The position numbers and the translations under genes are program-made. This document shows positions 44,394 to 52,470 of a stretch of 64,000 nt of DNA, piece after piece. Source of the stretch: Caldilineaceae bacterium. Its GTDB lineage: Bacteria > Chloroflexota > Anaerolineae > Caldilineales > Caldilineaceae. The notes beneath the pieces are model-generated. The model was not told where the DNA came from. It ran no database searches and was given only the letters and a program-made list of their open reading frames with translations. The stretch is from NCBI GenBank assembly GCA_019637695.1, contig JAHBVG010000010.1, positions 1 to 64,000 of the forward strand, given 5' to 3'. Every line of letters starts with the position of its first letter. Position 1 is the stretch's first letter.

Positions 44394-45434
44394 ATGTCAA
44401 CCGCACTCACCACCACCACACAGACGACGGCAATTGAAAGAGCAGGGCAGATGGCACAGGCGGGGCAGATAGCCAACAGCTATGCAGAGCGCGGTGTCTT
44501 TGCTGATTACCTGACGCGCAAGTCCGGCGAAACCATTCGACGGCAGCGGGCAGACCTGGGACTCTTCGCTGACTTTCTCTGTGCGGCCGGCGTGACCGAT
44601 TGCCCAACCGCCGATGATTTGATGGGCAGTCCGGCAACCTGGCAGGGTGTCACCTGGGGCTTGGTTGAAGCGTTCCGAGAATGGCAGGTTTCCCAGGGCT
44701 ACGCAGTGGGCAGCGTGAATGTGCGGCTGTCTACGGTGAAAGCCTATGCGGGGCTTGCTACGAAAGCGGGCGTACTTTCTGCGCAAAACCATGCGCTGAT
44801 TAAGACGGTAGCGGGCTACAGTCGCAAAGAGGCGAAACGGGTTGATGAGCGGCGCGAGCAGACCCGCACCGGCGCAAAGAAAGCGGCGTCTATCTCCCTC
44901 ACCAAAGAGCAAGCCGACGCGCTGAAAGCCCAGCCAGACACCCCACAAGGGCGGCGTGATGCCGTTATCATGGCCCTACTGCTAGACCACGGCCTGAGAG
45001 TGGGAGAGCTGGCCGGGCTTGAAGTCGCTCATTTCAACCTGAAAGCAGGTACGTTCACTTTCTATCGGCCAAAGGTGGACAAGGAACAAACGCACAAATT
45101 GACGGCTGATAGCCTGCGCGCTGTGCGGGCCTGGCTTACCAGTGGGGACGCTACGCCTTTCGGCCCTCTCCTTCGGGGAAGTCGCAAGGGTGGAAAGCTG
45201 ACAGAATCGGGCATGACCGAACGGGCGATTACGGACCGTGTACGGGTGCTTGGTGAGTCTGTGGGCGTTGCGGGCTTGTCTGCCCATGATTGCAGACACT
45301 ACTGGGCAACACGGGCAGCGCAGCAAGGTACAGATCCATTCCGGCTGCAAGAGGCGGGCGGTTGGTCTTCGCTGGCGATGCCGCGCCGCTATGTGGAAGA
45401 TGCACGTATCGCCAATGAGGGCGTCAAGCTGTAA
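44394..45434 (+). CDS. Tyrosine recombinase 2 of the element
   Basis: 346 aa from ATG 44394. The N-terminal core-binding domain has GVFADYLTRKSGETIRRQRADLGLFADFL. The catalytic domain shows Arg202 (DHGLRVGEL), Lys in YRPKVDKEQTHK, His298 and Arg301 (SAHDCRHYWAT), a Trp in place of the second His (AGGWSSLAMPRRY) and Tyr333. All are compatible with an active enzyme. It differs from integrase 1. Its coupling by a shared promoter box to the excisionase suggests a role in excision, resolution of replication multimers, or DNA inversion. Confidence 0.9.
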   Translation: MSTALTTTTQTTAIERAGQMAQAGQIANSYAERGVFADYLTRKSGETIRRQRADLGLFADFLCAAGVTDCPTADDLMGSPATWQGVTWGLVEAFREWQVSQGYAVGSVNVRLSTVKAYAGLATKAGVLSAQNHALIKTVAGYSRKEAKRVDERREQTRTGAKKAASISLTKEQADALKAQPDTPQGRRDAVIMALLLDHGLRVGELAGLEVAHFNLKAGTFTFYRPKVDKEQTHKLTADSLRAVRAWLTSGDATPFGPLLRGSRKGGKLTESGMTERAITDRVRVLGESVGVAGLSAHDCRHYWATRAAQQGTDPFRLQEAGGWSSLAMPRRYVEDARIANEGVKL

Positions 45435-45475
45435 CACAAAATGGGTGGTATCCTCACCATCCCCGAAAATGTTAT

Positions 45476-45516
45476 CGAAAATTTAAGGATGCAATTGGGG
45501 GGAAGTGTGGTATAGT
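45476..45516 (+). promoter_or_regulatory. Promoter of the excisionase-like gene with shared 17-bp box
   Basis: CGAAAATTTAAGGATGC at 45476-45492, then TATAGT at 45511-45516. The spacing of 35 bases is identical to the promoter at 44296, implying a common regulator. Confidence 0.75.
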
Positions 45517-45554
45517 TTCCGCAGCGAAACAAAACAAACTTGTGAGGGTAGACA

Positions 45555-45758
45555 GTGACAGAACCGTTTAACCCCTGGTCAGTAACCGAGTTGGCAGACG
45601 CGGCGGGCGTGAGTGAAGTCTATATCCGCCGACTGTGCGCAGATGGCCGGATACAGGCGGCGCAAGTCGGTAAGACCTGGGTTATTCCTCGCGAAGTTGG
45701 CGACCAGTGGTTAGCGAGTAGGCGCAAGAAATGGGATAATCCCTTCAACAAAAAATAA
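45555..45758 (+). CDS. xis: Excisionase-like HTH DNA-binding protein
   Basis: 67 aa, GTG start with GAGGGT upstream. WSVTELADAAGVSEVYIRRLCADGRIQAAQVGKTWVIPREVGDQWL is the winged-helix excisionase/MerR-type motif found in small Xis proteins. The basic tail follows. It is the last gene before the right att repeat and shares a promoter box with recombinase 2, which fits a directionality factor for excision. Confidence 0.85.
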   Translation: MTEPFNPWSVTELADAAGVSEVYIRRLCADGRIQAAQVGKTWVIPREVGDQWLASRRKKWDNPFNKK

Positions 45759-45858
45759 CGGGCCTGACCAGTGCGGAAACACTGACCAGACCCTGACCGG
45801 CTCCGATGGAGTAAGCATCGGGCGGCTATGGAGTAGTTTACCATATCACCCGCTTCTT

Positions 45859-45884
45859 ACCCGTCAATTTGGCGGGTTTTTTGT
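45859..45884 (+). terminator. Terminator after the excisionase gene
   Basis: ACCCG pairs with CGGGT across an 8-base loop, followed by TTTTTTG. It lies 100 bases downstream of the excisionase stop. The rest of the gap to 45991 shows no gene. Confidence 0.65.
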
Positions 45885-45991
45885 TATCTATCGTGATTGC
45901 AGTAGAACCGATTGATTGGTGACTTTTGCAGGTGCGCAGTTTCGATTAACAACACAATATCTTGTGGTTGCAAGCGGCGTCACCCACTACA

Positions 45992-46082
45992 CATGGCCCA
46001 CTAGCTCAATTGGCAGAGCAAGTGACTCTTAATCACTGGGTTCGAGGTTCAAGTCCTCGGTGGGTCACCTTCTACACTGTAT
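45992..46082. repeat. Right attachment repeat of the integrative element (91 bp)
   Basis: Identical over 91 bases to 35220-35310. It begins at the C before ATGGCCC and ends CTACACTGTAT. It marks the right end of the element. Confidence 0.92.
45995..46067 (+). tRNA. tRNA-Lys (anticodon CUU), right copy
   Basis: Base-for-base identical to the left tRNA-Lys, including the full acceptor, D, anticodon (CTCTTAA loop) and T arms. It lacks the TTGACT/TACAAT promoter of the left copy and is followed by an intrinsic terminator. It may be transcribed by read-through only. Confidence 0.93.
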
Positions 46083-46085
46083 CTT

Positions 46086-46117
46086 GTACCTGCCATCCTC
46101 GGCAGGTACTTTATTTT
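46086..46117 (+). terminator. Intrinsic terminator after the right tRNA
   Basis: GTACCTGCC pairs perfectly with GGCAGGTAC (6-base loop), followed by TTTATTTT. Confidence 0.8.
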
Positions 46118-46160
46118 GTGGTTCAGTCCATTCCCATTTGTGGGCTAACGGACTGGGCTT

Positions 46161-46612
46161 ATGTCTCAAAACCCAAAGACCATCAAATTAGGGTTAGCGT
46201 TGGATGCGTTCCTGCTGGACTGCCAAGCGCGCCGACTTCGCGCGCAATCGGTAAAATTCTATCGCAACCAATTGCGGCGCTTTCTGGCTTATCTCCCCTG
46301 TGAGAATCTTCAAGATGTTACTCCCCATCTAATTCGTTCCTACCTAGTCAATTTGGAAGGGCAAGGGCTGAAACCCGCAAGCATTCACGCCGCGGCGCGG
46401 TCTATGCGCGCTTTCTTCAATTTCGCTGTGTAGGAAGAACTATTGCCCGAAAGCCCTATGGACAAAGTGAAAATGCCGCTGGCATGAACATCTACGCCCT
46501 CCAAGCGCTTATGGGCCACAGCAGCCTGGAAATCCTCAAACACTACGCTCGTCTTGAAGGTGTGGACATAGCCGCTGCCCATCAACAGTATGGCGCAGTG
46601 GACAACCTGTAA
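46161..46612 (+). pseudogene. Remnant of a second tyrosine integrase
   Basis: ATG 46161 opens an integrase N-terminal domain: LALDAFLLDCQARRLRAQSV, then KFYRNQLRRFLAYL, and an ARSMRAFFNFAV helix. A TAG interrupts at 46431, yet the same frame continues EELLPESPMDKVKMP, the usual next segment. The catalytic middle is missing. The C-terminal end survives from 46484: YALQALMGHSSLEILKHYARL with the H...Y motif, and QQYGAVDNL before TAA 46610. So one nonsense change and one internal deletion destroyed it. It sits about 80 bases after a tRNA-Lys copy, the same place integrase 1 takes after the left copy. Confidence 0.88.
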
Positions 46613-46693
46613 GCTCGTGGCTGGATAAAAGAAGATCTGGGCGAAGTCCACGCCCAGCACTCGCCAGCGGATACGCTGTTGTAGGAACAAACA

Positions 46694-46734
46694 GGGATAG
46701 CAATGGCCGTGATGTTGCCATCCATTGCTATCCC
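46694..46734. other. Perfect 13-bp hairpin GGGATAGCAATGG/CCATTGCTATCCC
   Basis: A stem in the 400-base gap (46613-47014) between the integrase remnant and hsdR, with a 15-base loop. It may be a terminator or part of the older element's end. I see no gene in this gap. Confidence 0.55.
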
Positions 46735-47014
46735 AAAATCTGCTATTCTCAGATAGAGTAAAGAAAGAATGGGACGTTTCAGACCTACCAATAACACAGC
46801 CCAATCCAGTTGGGTTTGGTCAGCGAAGATAAAAGGTGTGAGGAATTAGCTCTAACGAGCTTAGAGATCAAATTGTCTCACCACCATACCCAATGCTATA
46901 CTTTCCCCAACCTCTAGCACCGACATCGTTGCAAGCGCCACCCTCAATGCGCCTGAATACCATCGGTGCGTTAGTCACAAATCGCTCTGCCACCCAGCCA
47001 CAGGAATCGCACCC

Positions 47015-49555
47015 GTGCCACAATCCGAAGCCACCGCACGCATCAAGATCAACGACCTGCTCAAGGCCGCTGGCTGGCGTTTCTTTGCCGATGCCAATGG
47101 ACCGGCCAACATCGTCCTGGAACCCAGCGTCAAGCTCAAACCAGCGGACCTCGACGCTTTGGGCGATAACTTTGAGAAAGCAGGCAAAGGCTTTGTCGAT
47201 TTCCTGCTGCTCAACGAGAAGGGCTTCCCGCTGATCGTGTTGGAAGCCAAGGCCGAGGACAAAAATCCCCTGGTGGGCAAGGAACAGGCCCGCAAGTATG
47301 CCCGTTCGCTCAATTGCCGCTTTGTCATGCTCTCCAACGGCAACCTGCACTACTTTTGGGATCTGGACAGGGGCAACCCCTACATCATCACCGCTTTCCC
47401 CACGCCGACCTCGGTGATGGGCTATCAACGGGTGACGCCCGACCCACAGCGCTTGATCAAAGAAGACGTGGGCGCTGACTATGTAGTGCTGACCCAGCGC
47501 CCTGGCTATGCATCTGAAGCGGCGTGGAAGAACGAGGCCGAACGACCTGGCTTCATCCAGACCAACAAACTGCGCTTCCTGCGCCCCTATCAGCTAAACG
47601 CTGTCCATGCCCTGCAACGGGCTGTCAAGGATGGCAAAGACCGCTTCCTCTTTGAGATGGCGACCGGCACAGGCAAGACCCTGACCTCTGCGGCCATTAT
47701 CAAGCTCTTCCTGCGTTCGGGCAATGCCAGCCGAGTCCTCTTCCTCGTGGACCGGCTGGAACTGGAAGAGCAGGGACGCAAAGCCTTCACCGACCTGCTT
47801 TCCGCCGATTTCAAGACTGTCATCTATAAAGAGAGCCGTGACGACTGGCGACATGCCGAAATCGTGGTCACCACTGTGCAATCGTTGCTCTTCAACAACA
47901 AATATCAGCACCTCTTTTCGCCCACCGATTTCGATCTGGTCATCTCCGACGAAGCGCACCGCTCCATCGGCGGCAATGCTCGTTCGGTCTTCGATTATTT
48001 TGTCGGCTACAAGCTGGGCTTAACGGCCACCCCTCGTGACTATCTGCGCCGCTTTGACCAGACCAACAGCCTATCCAGCGACCCCAGAGAGCTAGAGCGC
48101 CGTCTGCTGCTCGACACCTACCGCACCTTTGGCTGTGAAAGTGGACAGCCCACCTTCCGCTATTCGCTGCTCGACGGCGTGCGGGATGGCTACCTGATCA
48201 ACCCCACCGTGGTCGATGCTCGCACCGAGGTCACCACGCAACTGCTTTCGCAACAGGGCTTTGTCGTCACCTTCAGCGACGAAGAGGGTGAGGACCAACA
48301 GGCGACCTTCAGACAGCGTGAGTTTGAAAAGCGCTTCTTCTCCCAGGCCACCAACCTCATTTTCTGCAAGACCTTTTTGGAAAACGCCCTGCGTGACCCC
48401 ATCAGCGGCGAAATCGGCAAATCGATCCTCTTTGCCGTTAGCCAGAACCATGCAGCCAAATTGACGCAGATCCTCAACGAGATGGCGGATCGCATCTTCC
48501 CTGGCAAATACCAGTCTGATTTCGCCGTGCAGGTCACTTCGCAGATTGCCGACGCCAAGCAGTACACCATCAACTTCACCAACAACAACCTGCTGGGGTC
48601 CGCCAACTTCATCGCCGCCTACAAGACCAGCAAGGCCCGTGTCTGCGTCACCGTGGGCATGATGACCACCGGCTACGATTGCCCCGACATTCTCAACCTC
48701 GGTCTCTTCCGGCCTATCTTTTCGCCCACCGATTTCATTCAGATCAAGGGACGTGGCACCCGCAAGCACAATTTCCTTGAACAGCTATTCGATGATACGG
48801 TGAAAGAGGGGGTGGCCCAGCCGCAAAAACGAGCCTTCAAACTCTTCGATTTCTTCGCCAACTGCGAATACTTTGAGACCGAGTTCGATTACGATGAAGT
48901 GCTCAAACTGCCCATGCCCAAACCAGAGGACAGCGGCAACGGTGAGGGTGAAAACGGCATCGTCTACACAGCCGCCTATGACCACATGGGCGTTGACATC
49001 CTTTCCACCATGAAAGAACAGACGGTCGGCGTGGATGGCATGAAAATCGACCGCATGTTCTTTGAAAAGTTCGGGGAGACGGTGCGCCAGGATGAGACCA
49101 TCGCCCAGGCCGTGGAAGCAGGCCAATGGGATCGAGTCATCGATTACGTCAATCGGGAAGTCCTCAACAAGCCCAATGAATACTACACGCTGGACAAGCT
49201 GCGCAAAGCTGCTTCTGTGGACCGTCGCCTCACCATCCGTGAGATTTTGGAGAAGGTCTTCGGCCTGATTCCCCGCTTCAAATCCAAAGATGAACTGCTG
49301 GAAGAGGAGTTCGACAAGTTTGTAGCCAGCGAGAAGCCCGACGAAGCCGAGGCTATGCCCGCCATCAAAAACTTCTTCAAGGCATACATCACCAGCGATC
49401 AGGTGCGCCATAGTATCGAAAGTCGCAGCTACACCGATCTGGCGACCAACCCCACCTTTTCCATCAAGGACTATCGGGCCGTGCCGGACAAGTACCGCAC
49501 CCGCATCCCTGAATATGTCAAAGATTACGTCTCTCTCAATCAATTCGCAGCGTAG
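47015..49555 (+). CDS. hsdR: Type I restriction enzyme, endonuclease/translocase subunit (HsdR)
   Basis: 846 aa, GTG start at 47015. The N-terminal nuclease domain has FVDFLLLNEKGFPLIVLEAKAEDK (Asp62, Glu77-x-Lys), the PD-ExK pattern. The motor domains follow: Walker A MATGTGKT near residue 215, ISDEAHRS (DEAH box, Asp312), LGLTATP, GMMTTGYDCPDILNLG and IQIKGRGTRKH. The C-terminal region is EcoEI-like. HsdR cuts DNA after ATP-driven translocation with the methylase complex. The hsdMS fusion gene begins 11 bases downstream. Confidence 0.93.
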   Translation: MPQSEATARIKINDLLKAAGWRFFADANGPANIVLEPSVKLKPADLDALGDNFEKAGKGFVDFLLLNEKGFPLIVLEAKAEDKNPLVGKEQARKYARSLNCRFVMLSNGNLHYFWDLDRGNPYIITAFPTPTSVMGYQRVTPDPQRLIKEDVGADYVVLTQRPGYASEAAWKNEAERPGFIQTNKLRFLRPYQLNAVHALQRAVKDGKDRFLFEMATGTGKTLTSAAIIKLFLRSGNASRVLFLVDRLELEEQGRKAFTDLLSADFKTVIYKESRDDWRHAEIVVTTVQSLLFNNKYQHLFSPTDFDLVISDEAHRSIGGNARSVFDYFVGYKLGLTATPRDYLRRFDQTNSLSSDPRELERRLLLDTYRTFGCESGQPTFRYSLLDGVRDGYLINPTVVDARTEVTTQLLSQQGFVVTFSDEEGEDQQATFRQREFEKRFFSQATNLIFCKTFLENALRDPISGEIGKSILFAVSQNHAAKLTQILNEMADRIFPGKYQSDFAVQVTSQIADAKQYTINFTNNNLLGSANFIAAYKTSKARVCVTVGMMTTGYDCPDILNLGLFRPIFSPTDFIQIKGRGTRKHNFLEQLFDDTVKEGVAQPQKRAFKLFDFFANCEYFETEFDYDEVLKLPMPKPEDSGNGEGENGIVYTAAYDHMGVDILSTMKEQTVGVDGMKIDRMFFEKFGETVRQDETIAQAVEAGQWDRVIDYVNREVLNKPNEYYTLDKLRKAASVDRRLTIREILEKVFGLIPRFKSKDELLEEEFDKFVASEKPDEAEAMPAIKNFFKAYITSDQVRHSIESRSYTDLATNPTFSIKDYRAVPDKYRTRIPEYVKDYVSLNQFAA

Positions 49556-49566
49556 ATTGGATTCCC

Positions 49567-52092
49567 ATGTTAGACGCCGAAACCAGACGCCGTATCGACA
49601 CCGCCCGTGATATCCTCGTGGGCAAAGTGCCGGACCCCAAGAGCCAGGTCGAGCAGATCACCATCGCCCTCATCTACAAGTTCATGGACGACATGGACGC
49701 CGAAAGCGAGGAATTGGGCGGCAAGCGCAACTTCTTCGCCGGTGAGTTCGCCCGTTACGGCTGGCCCAAGCTCATGCACGCCGGTCTGGGCGGTCACGAA
49801 ACGCTCAACCTCTACGCCGAAGCCATTGCCAAAATGCCCGAAAATCCTGGCATCCCCCTGCTCTTTCGGGAGATCTTCAAAAACGCCTACCTGCCCTACC
49901 GTGACCCAGAGACGTTGCGGGCCTTCCTCAAAATCATCAACGAGTTCGAGTACGACCACTCGGAACGGTTGGGCGATGCCTTTGAATACCTGCTCTCGGT
50001 GCTTGGCTCGCAGGGGGATGCCGGTCAGTTCCGCACGCCCCGCCACATTATCGATTTCATCGTGCGCATCGTGGACCCCAAGAAGAACGAAAGCGTACTC
50101 GATCCGGCCTGTGGTACGGCTGGCTTCCTCATTTCATCCTACAAGCAGATCCTGGCCGCCAACACCGACGCCAGGGGACACAGCACGCTGACGCCCGATG
50201 AGCGCAAACGGCTGGCCGACAACTTCAGGGGCTACGACATTTCGCCCGATATGGTGCGCCTGTCGCTGGTCAACATGTACCTGCATGGCTTTGTCGCTCC
50301 CCACATCTACGAATACGACACCCTCACCAGCCAGGAGCGCTGGAACGAATACGCCGATGTCATCCTCGCCAACCCGCCGTTTATGTCGCCCAAGGGAGGC
50401 ATCCGGCCCCACAACCGCTTCACCGTGGAGAGCAAGCGCAGCGAAGTCCTCTTTGTCGATTACATCGCCGAACACCTGACGCCCACCGGCAGAGCGGGCG
50501 TCATCGTGCCCGAAGGCGTCATCTTCCAGAGCCAGAACGCCTATAAACAACTGCGCAAGCTGCTGGTGGATGGTTCGCTGGTGGCCGTCATCTCGCTGCC
50601 CGCTGGCGTCTTCAACCCCTATTCCGGCGTCAAGACTTCCATCCTGCTTCTCGACAAAGCGCTGGCAAAGAAGAGCGACCACATTGCCTTTTTCAAGGTG
50701 GAAAGCGACGGCTTCGACCTGGGCGCACAGCGCCGCCCCAGCGACAAAGACGATCTACCCCAGGTGAGCGCCGAACTGGGCGATTACCTGCGCCGCTTGC
50801 GCTCAGGCGAGCCGGTGGACGAGTTGCAGCCGACCACGGGGCTGATTGTGGCAAAGGAGAAGGTTGCCGAGAACGGGGATTACAATCTGAGTGGTGAGCG
50901 GTATCGGGAAAAGAATACCCGCACCTCATCATTTCCATTTGTGCGAATCGGCGAGATCTCTGAGGTTAGAAGCGGATTTGGTTTTCCTCTTGACGAACAA
51001 GGAAAACTCAACCAGCCAATTCCATTCCTCAAGGTCAGCGATATGAACCTACCAAGAAACCAACGGCAGATCGTCGAATGGAACAACACTGTATCGCATC
51101 AGGTCTTGCAGCGTCTCGGTGCTCGCTCCTGTCCAGCAGGAACCGTGATCTTCCCAAAGATTGGGGCGGCGATTGCTACAAATAAGAAAAGACTACTTAC
51201 TTGTGAGGCTGCATTTGATAATAATGTGATGGGGATCGTCCCATCTGATCAGCTACTGTCTGAATATCTTTTCGCTATTCTTCAGACCATTGACCTTTCA
51301 ACTTGGGCAAGTGAATCACAACCACCCTCAATGAGAAAAACTGTGGTCGAAGCACATAAAATCCCCCTGCCCCCGTTGATCGTACAACAGGAAATCGTCG
51401 CCGAAATCGAGGGCTACCAGAAAGTCATCGACGGCGCTCGTGCCGTCCTCGATCACTATCGTCCCCACATCCCGATAGATCCTGAGTGGCCGATGGTGGA
51501 GTTGGGCGAATTATGCGAGAAAGTCCAGTACGGAATTTCAGTACCACTGAAAATGGAATCTACTGGCTACAAAACCTTCCGCATGAACGAGATTGTTGAA
51601 GGTAGGTGCGTTGACAACGGTGAAATGAAGCGAGCCGAAATCTCCGCTGATGAGTTCCAAAAATATCGTCTTTCAAGAGGTGATATTCTTTTCAATCGTA
51701 CCAACAGCATTGAGCATGTTGGGCGTACAGGCATCTTCGATCTTCCAGGTGACTACTGCTTTGCCTCCTACCTCATTCGGCTCATTATTTTGGCAGATAA
51801 GGCAGATCCATTCTTCGTCAATGCATTTATGAACTCAGATAGCTTTCAGCAAGGCATTAAGCAATTTGCCAGTCGAGCGATTGGACAAGCAAATATCAAC
51901 GCAAAATCTCTCAGCAGTTACCGTATTCCTTTGCCATCCCTGGCAGTTCAACGTGCCATCGTTGCCGAAATCGAAGCCGAACAAGCCCTGGTCAACGCCA
52001 ACCGAGAACTGATCACCCGCTTCGAGCAGAAGATCGGGGCCGTCCTTGCCCGTGTGTGGGGCGAGGGTGAGCCGGTCCTCGTGGAAGGGTAG
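49567..52092 (+). CDS. hsdMS: Fused type I methylase and specificity subunit (HsdM-HsdS)
   Basis: 841 aa. Residues 1 to about 440 form an N6-adenine methylase: HsdM N-terminal helices, motif I DPACGTAGF at 179, and catalytic NPPF at 269. The remaining part is an HsdS-like pair of target-recognition domains: one beginning near residue 455 (FPFVRIGEISEVRSGFGFPL) and one near 640 (WPMVELGELCEKVQYGISVPL). Conserved helical spacers (IVQQEIVAEIEGYQKVIDGA and VQRAIVAEIEAEQALV) follow each TRD. The single chain replaces separate hsdM and hsdS genes. The middle of each TRD has lower GC than the rest, as usual for exchanged TRDs. Confidence 0.9.
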   Translation: MLDAETRRRIDTARDILVGKVPDPKSQVEQITIALIYKFMDDMDAESEELGGKRNFFAGEFARYGWPKLMHAGLGGHETLNLYAEAIAKMPENPGIPLLFREIFKNAYLPYRDPETLRAFLKIINEFEYDHSERLGDAFEYLLSVLGSQGDAGQFRTPRHIIDFIVRIVDPKKNESVLDPACGTAGFLISSYKQILAANTDARGHSTLTPDERKRLADNFRGYDISPDMVRLSLVNMYLHGFVAPHIYEYDTLTSQERWNEYADVILANPPFMSPKGGIRPHNRFTVESKRSEVLFVDYIAEHLTPTGRAGVIVPEGVIFQSQNAYKQLRKLLVDGSLVAVISLPAGVFNPYSGVKTSILLLDKALAKKSDHIAFFKVESDGFDLGAQRRPSDKDDLPQVSAELGDYLRRLRSGEPVDELQPTTGLIVAKEKVAENGDYNLSGERYREKNTRTSSFPFVRIGEISEVRSGFGFPLDEQGKLNQPIPFLKVSDMNLPRNQRQIVEWNNTVSHQVLQRLGARSCPAGTVIFPKIGAAIATNKKRLLTCEAAFDNNVMGIVPSDQLLSEYLFAILQTIDLSTWASESQPPSMRKTVVEAHKIPLPPLIVQQEIVAEIEGYQKVIDGARAVLDHYRPHIPIDPEWPMVELGELCEKVQYGISVPLKMESTGYKTFRMNEIVEGRCVDNGEMKRAEISADEFQKYRLSRGDILFNRTNSIEHVGRTGIFDLPGDYCFASYLIRLIILADKADPFFVNAFMNSDSFQQGIKQFASRAIGQANINAKSLSSYRIPLPSLAVQRAIVAEIEAEQALVNANRELITRFEQKIGAVLARVWGEGEPVLVEG

Positions 52093-52164
52093 GCGGCTAG
52101 TAACCGCACGTTCACCTGTAGACGTGCGGTTTGTTGATGATTAACAAAATAATCCGGTAAGCCG

Positions 52165-52345
52165 TAGGTGCGAGCCGACCGCAGCGGTCGGATTTTAGCC
52201 GCACAGCTTCGCCTTCTCAGCAGAACCGCAGCTAGAAGCAGCGGCTACGATTACCAGAATAAATTCTTAACCTTCAAGTAACCGCATCTACGTTTCATCA
52301 TCTTCCTGATCAATACAAATTTTCACCATTTTTTTGACCAGTACA
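52165..52345. repeat. Rearranged copy C of the MITE-like repeat
   Basis: GTAGGTGCGAGCCGACCGC at its left and ATCTACGTTTCATCATCTTC, then CTGATCAATACA at its right match copy A, separated by unrelated GC-rich sequence. An isolated inverted end TGACCAGTACA follows at 52335. It occupies most of the 378-base gap 52093-52470. Confidence 0.65.
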
Positions 52346-52470
52346 CATCCAAACCAAAGCCGTCCAGCCCAGGATCGATCCTGGGCTGGACGGCTTTGGC
52401 GGCAGCAACTCAATCACGCGTCATCGTCCTGGGGCGGCATTCCCCTCAGCGCGAAGGCGTCCGCCTTCGC

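Larger units (their letters stand above)
35220..46082 (+). mobile_element. 10.8-kb integrative element inserted at tRNA-Lys(CUU)
   Basis: Bounded by perfect 91-bp repeats containing tRNA-Lys. It contains, in order: tyrosine integrase, an 84-aa protein, three overlapping genes (two membrane proteins and a 176-aa protein), a structured-RNA candidate, a 332-aa protein with tandem duplications, a small RHH-like protein, a 136-aa protein, a prim-pol/helicase, an iteron array, a zinc-ribbon protein, a second tyrosine recombinase and an excisionase-like HTH protein. All genes read rightward. No capsid, portal, terminase, relaxase or T4SS gene is recognisable. It is best described as a satellite- or plasmid-like integrative element. 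Confidence 0.85.

Noticed and set aside
45995..46067. Second tRNA-Lys as an independent chromosomal tRNA gene
   Set aside because: It is identical to the first over a 91-bp block that ends sharply, and an integrase lies beside it, so it is an att duplication.
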